Shown here in pieces: positions 3,215 to 5,451 of a DNA stretch of 5,451 nt. This DNA is from an uncultured Oscillospiraceae bacterium. GTDB lineage: Bacteria; Bacillota; Clostridia; Oscillospirales; Oscillospiraceae. The stretch is taken from contig CAAERF010000596.1 in NCBI GenBank assembly GCA_900758315.1, positions 1-5,451 on the forward strand, given 5' to 3'. Every line of letters starts with the position of its first letter. Positions within the stretch are counted from its first letter, which is position 1. The notes under the pieces were generated by a model. It was not told where the DNA came from and searched no databases. It saw only the letters and a program-made list of their open reading frames with translations. Made by a program: the position numbers and the translations under genes.

Positions 3215-5451
3215 TTAATCTGCTTTTTTCTTCGCACAAAAGCATTCAAACATCGTTCCTTTCCGACGCTCATATGCTCCTTTATAGTCAAAGTCTGGCG
3301 GAGTCGGTTTGAAAGTTTTATCTTCTTTTTGACCACTGTATGCTTTCATTTGGAATTCCCGAAGCTGTTCCAAATCAATAGTTCCAACATGTGCTGTTGC
3401 ATTACTTCCTCCTTTTATTCTCAGGATGTCCTTATTTTCGGTTTTAGACGGTTTTGTGATTCGGCTGTCTCCATACTCGGAGGTATTCGTCTGGATGCAG
3501 TAGCAGTGAATATCTCTACTTAGTGATTCAATTATATTGCTATAATAGTTCACATCCTGATTCCACTCGACTGCGATCAACGCATCAATATAGGATTGAA
3601 AAATCGAACGATCTCGAATGGATGTAAGCTCAAAGCAGCAGTACACTGTAAACCAAAATCCGTTCCAGCTATACAACTCATACTTTGCATCACATTTAGC
3701 TTCAAAACTTTCTATTCCTTCCATAGCTCTTAGATGTAAGCTTTCAATCATCCTTTTTTCTTCAGGTGCAAAATGATTCTTTGAATGGTACAGAATCACA
3801 GAGTGCCACTGACCTGTCCACTTTTCTTCATACGGAAGAATCACTGCTGTCAGATTATAAACACAGTTATCCTCAATAATATGCTCTACCCCTGTTACAA
3901 CTGCCAAATGATTTTTTTCGCAAGTTCTAGCCAGCGTTGGCAGCCATTCTTTTGGAGTACACGCTTCCGGCATTACCAACATATCTGCTTTTTCCCGAAC
4001 AGCAGTATTCACCAGTTCTGCTATCTGCTGATATCTTCGGTAGCTTCTGTTCGGTTTACGCATAACAGCCTGGTCAAAGTTTGAAATGTCCATTTGGATA
4101 TTGGCAACGGCTACCCTAATCTTTGAAAAGCTCGGCTTTCCGATTTGAAAAACGGGCTGCTTATTGAGTTCACCAGTTTTTATATTTTCTTCTATAAATC
4201 TATTATTTGTCCAGCCTTCAAATGAACGTGGGCTATAGTTCAACTGCCAGCATTGTTTGAAAATTTCCTCGATTTTATTCAAATCTTCTAGATCTTTTTT
4301 ACGAACAAGATCATACATCAATCTTGCGAGCATCAGATCTGCCGGTTTGATAAGGTAGGGGTAATAGATGTATCTCTGATTTATAATCTTGTTCATTTTT
4401 TCTTGAAAAGTTTCTGTGCAGGTTTCTTTTTTCAGAAGCTCCACTACATTATCTTCATTGGTCAGATCCTTTTTCTGCGGATTCTCACCACCACAACTCA
4501 CTAGTTCTGGCCAGATAACACACAGATTTTTATCCAGCATTTTAGCTTTAAAATAACCTTTCGAACGATTCTGTGCTTTTGTCAAAAGTTCTTTCATCTG
4601 TTCGCTGAGCAGGCTCTGCGCATCTTCTAACTTCCATTCCTCAAAAGTCTCCCCATCATGAAGTGCCATCGGACGAGCTATGCTGGAAATGAGATGTTCT
4701 TGCAGTGCCTCTCGCAATGCATTTGTTACAAATCCGGTATCACTATCCACTCCTTCTGTGGCATAACTTGTTTTATCAAGCGTGTCTATGACAAGGGCAA
4801 TAAACCTAAGTAGTGCCTTATAGGATTTTTTTACAAATAAGATCGCAATTACTCGTTCCCAGAGTGTATAATTTTCAATTATTGTTTTTGGCGTAAATAT
4901 TTTATGGATGTCACGGACAAAATTATACTCTTCTCCTTTCGTCTTCTCCGAAATCAGTCCATTTATCCTTTGTAACTTCCCCAGATATTTCGAAAGTGCG
5001 TATTTATCAACAGCTATATCGTCCACTTCACGAAGTTTATTCACTCCATGGTGGCTTAGTTCAAAAACCTCCGAATAATCGTCCTCCTGAAACACAGCGT
5101 CATCTTCCGGCATCCAGCGAAATTCCGATTTGTTTTTTTCAATGCTATTCTTAAAACAAGTGATCAATGCATCCGATTGTCCACGCTGAAAGTAGAACAA
5201 CTTAATTTTGCTTGCCTGTAATTGGATTTTCGTGGCGCTTCCCAATGGTTTTGTAAACTCTGGCAAAATACAGTAAGTTCCACATTCGTCTTCTTCTTTT
5301 TTGAAAACAGCCCTCGCATTCCGGTTTTCTTTACCCGTCCAGCGTGAATTATTTACCGTATAATATTCAAAGGCCTCATAGAATTCCAGTTTACCATCCT
5401 GCGCTTTTTGAGCGATTCGGCTTCCCTTTTCCACCTTTTCCACAAGCAATA
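3215..5451 (-). CDS. nitrilase-domain protein, probable C-terminal part of an RT-nitrilase defence protein (DRT1/UG-type)
   Basis: Frame open from the right edge to TAA (3215-3217), 744 complete codons from 5449. The TTG at 5447-5449 is not a credible start, so the N-terminus lies outside the window. Numbering here is from that codon. Residues 443-700 form a nitrilase-superfamily domain: IRVAVANIQMD strand (444-454), MLVMPEA with catalytic Glu495, HSKNHFAPEE with Lys557, VYCCFE with the nucleophile probably Cys605, and YGDSRITKP (659-667) matching the family's late G-x-S-x-I-x-x-P element. Residues 115-440 are mostly helical and unrecognised. Residues 72-114 (KIQLQASKIKLFYF to SEFRWMP) resemble the segment following the RT palm in Abi/DRT-type enzymes. 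In DRT1/UG1 and UG5 families an RT is fused to a C-terminal nitrilase and protects against phage. The RT motif Y-x-D-D is not in the window, so an RT-less nitrilase fusion remains possible. The gene is AT-rich and points toward the tRNA fragment and its terminator. Confidence 0.75.
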   Translation of the reverse strand, partial: LLVEKVEKGSRIAQKAQDGKLEFYEAFEYYTVNNSRWTGKENRNARAVFKKEEDECGTYCILPEFTKPLGSATKIQLQASKIKLFYFQRGQSDALITCFKNSIEKNKSEFRWMPEDDAVFQEDDYSEVFELSHHGVNKLREVDDIAVDKYALSKYLGKLQRINGLISEKTKGEEYNFVRDIHKIFTPKTIIENYTLWERVIAILFVKKSYKALLRFIALVIDTLDKTSYATEGVDSDTGFVTNALREALQEHLISSIARPMALHDGETFEEWKLEDAQSLLSEQMKELLTKAQNRSKGYFKAKMLDKNLCVIWPELVSCGGENPQKKDLTNEDNVVELLKKETCTETFQEKMNKIINQRYIYYPYLIKPADLMLARLMYDLVRKKDLEDLNKIEEIFKQCWQLNYSPRSFEGWTNNRFIEENIKTGELNKQPVFQIGKPSFSKIRVAVANIQMDISNFDQAVMRKPNRSYRRYQQIAELVNTAVREKADMLVMPEACTPKEWLPTLARTCEKNHLAVVTGVEHIIEDNCVYNLTAVILPYEEKWTGQWHSVILYHSKNHFAPEEKRMIESLHLRAMEGIESFEAKCDAKYELYSWNGFWFTVYCCFELTSIRDRSIFQSYIDALIAVEWNQDVNYYSNIIESLSRDIHCYCIQTNTSEYGDSRITKPSKTENKDILRIKGGSNATAHVGTIDLEQLREFQMKAYSGQKEDKTFKPTPPDFDYKGAYERRKGTMFECFCAKKKAD

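Larger units (their letters stand above)
3138..5451. mobile_element. end of a tRNA-integrated genomic island (inferred)
   Basis: Everything right of the tRNA fragment is clearly more AT-rich than the mgtE side, uses AT-ending codons, and carries a defence-like cargo gene. The junction with a tRNA 3' fragment, on the side away from the missing tRNA 5' half, places the island on the right and the core on the left. No integrase is in the window; it would be expected at one end of the element. Its extent is unknown. Confidence 0.6.

Noticed and set aside
3100..3336. Minus-strand 78-residue ORF spanning the tRNA fragment
   Set aside because: It overlaps the end of the nitrilase-domain gene out of frame and ends in translated T-arm sequence. 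It is not a gene.
1..5451. CRISPR array or insertion sequence
   Set aside because: No regularly spaced direct repeats, no transposase-like frame and no terminal inverted repeats with target duplications were seen.

Overview
The window looks like a chromosomal segment of a gut Clostridia/Oscillospiraceae-type Firmicute (Faecalibacterium- or Subdoligranulum-like). This rests on GC-rich genes with strong GGAGG ribosome binding sites, an MgtE magnesium transporter and an AzgA-type purine permease. The taxon is inferred from style and was not matched to a genome. The window has two parts of visibly different composition, meeting at a fragment of a tRNA gene near 3090-3137.

Left part (1-3089, GC-rich core). 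Both real genes here lie on the minus strand. mgtE (976-2337) is complete, with its own promoter (2565-2593), a leader RNA of about 220 nt and an intrinsic terminator (926-956). Downstream on the same strand is the 5' end of an NCS2 purine permease (710 to 1, running off the window), with its own promoter (773-802) and a short leader carrying a hairpin. The mgtE leader is the most interesting core feature. Just before the start codon it can form a hairpin plus U6 that is both an intrinsic terminator and a cover for the Shine-Dalgarno sequence. One arm of that hairpin can instead pair with an upstream segment (10 of 11 bp). A possible 31-codon upstream ORF runs through that segment. I do not recognise an M-box or any other known riboswitch core.

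Junction (2594-3214). No intact gene is visible. It holds a plus-strand open stretch that reads like the 3' end of a lost gene (2716-2823), three strong inverted repeats (2842-2893, 2943-2981, 3041-3082), and the 3' part of a tRNA gene, probably tRNA-Val(CAC), on the minus strand (3090-3137). The tRNA lacks its acceptor 5' strand, D-arm and most of the anticodon 5' stem. That is the pattern left at the distal end of an element integrated into the tRNA 3' half. The 3041-3082 hairpin followed by T6 is then the original tRNA terminator.

Right part (3138-5451, AT-rich island). One minus-strand reading frame (3215 to the right edge, no start in the window) encodes at least 744 residues. The C-terminal ~260 residues are a nitrilase-superfamily domain with a recognisable Glu-Lys-Cys triad. 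Upstream of it lie a long helical region and a short segment with an SEFR-x-x-P motif that resembles the region after the reverse-transcriptase palm in defence-associated RTs. The best interpretation is the C-terminal part of an RT-nitrilase antiphage protein (DRT1/UG1-like or UG5-like) carried as cargo at the end of a tRNA-integrated element. The RT domain itself would lie outside the window and is not seen.
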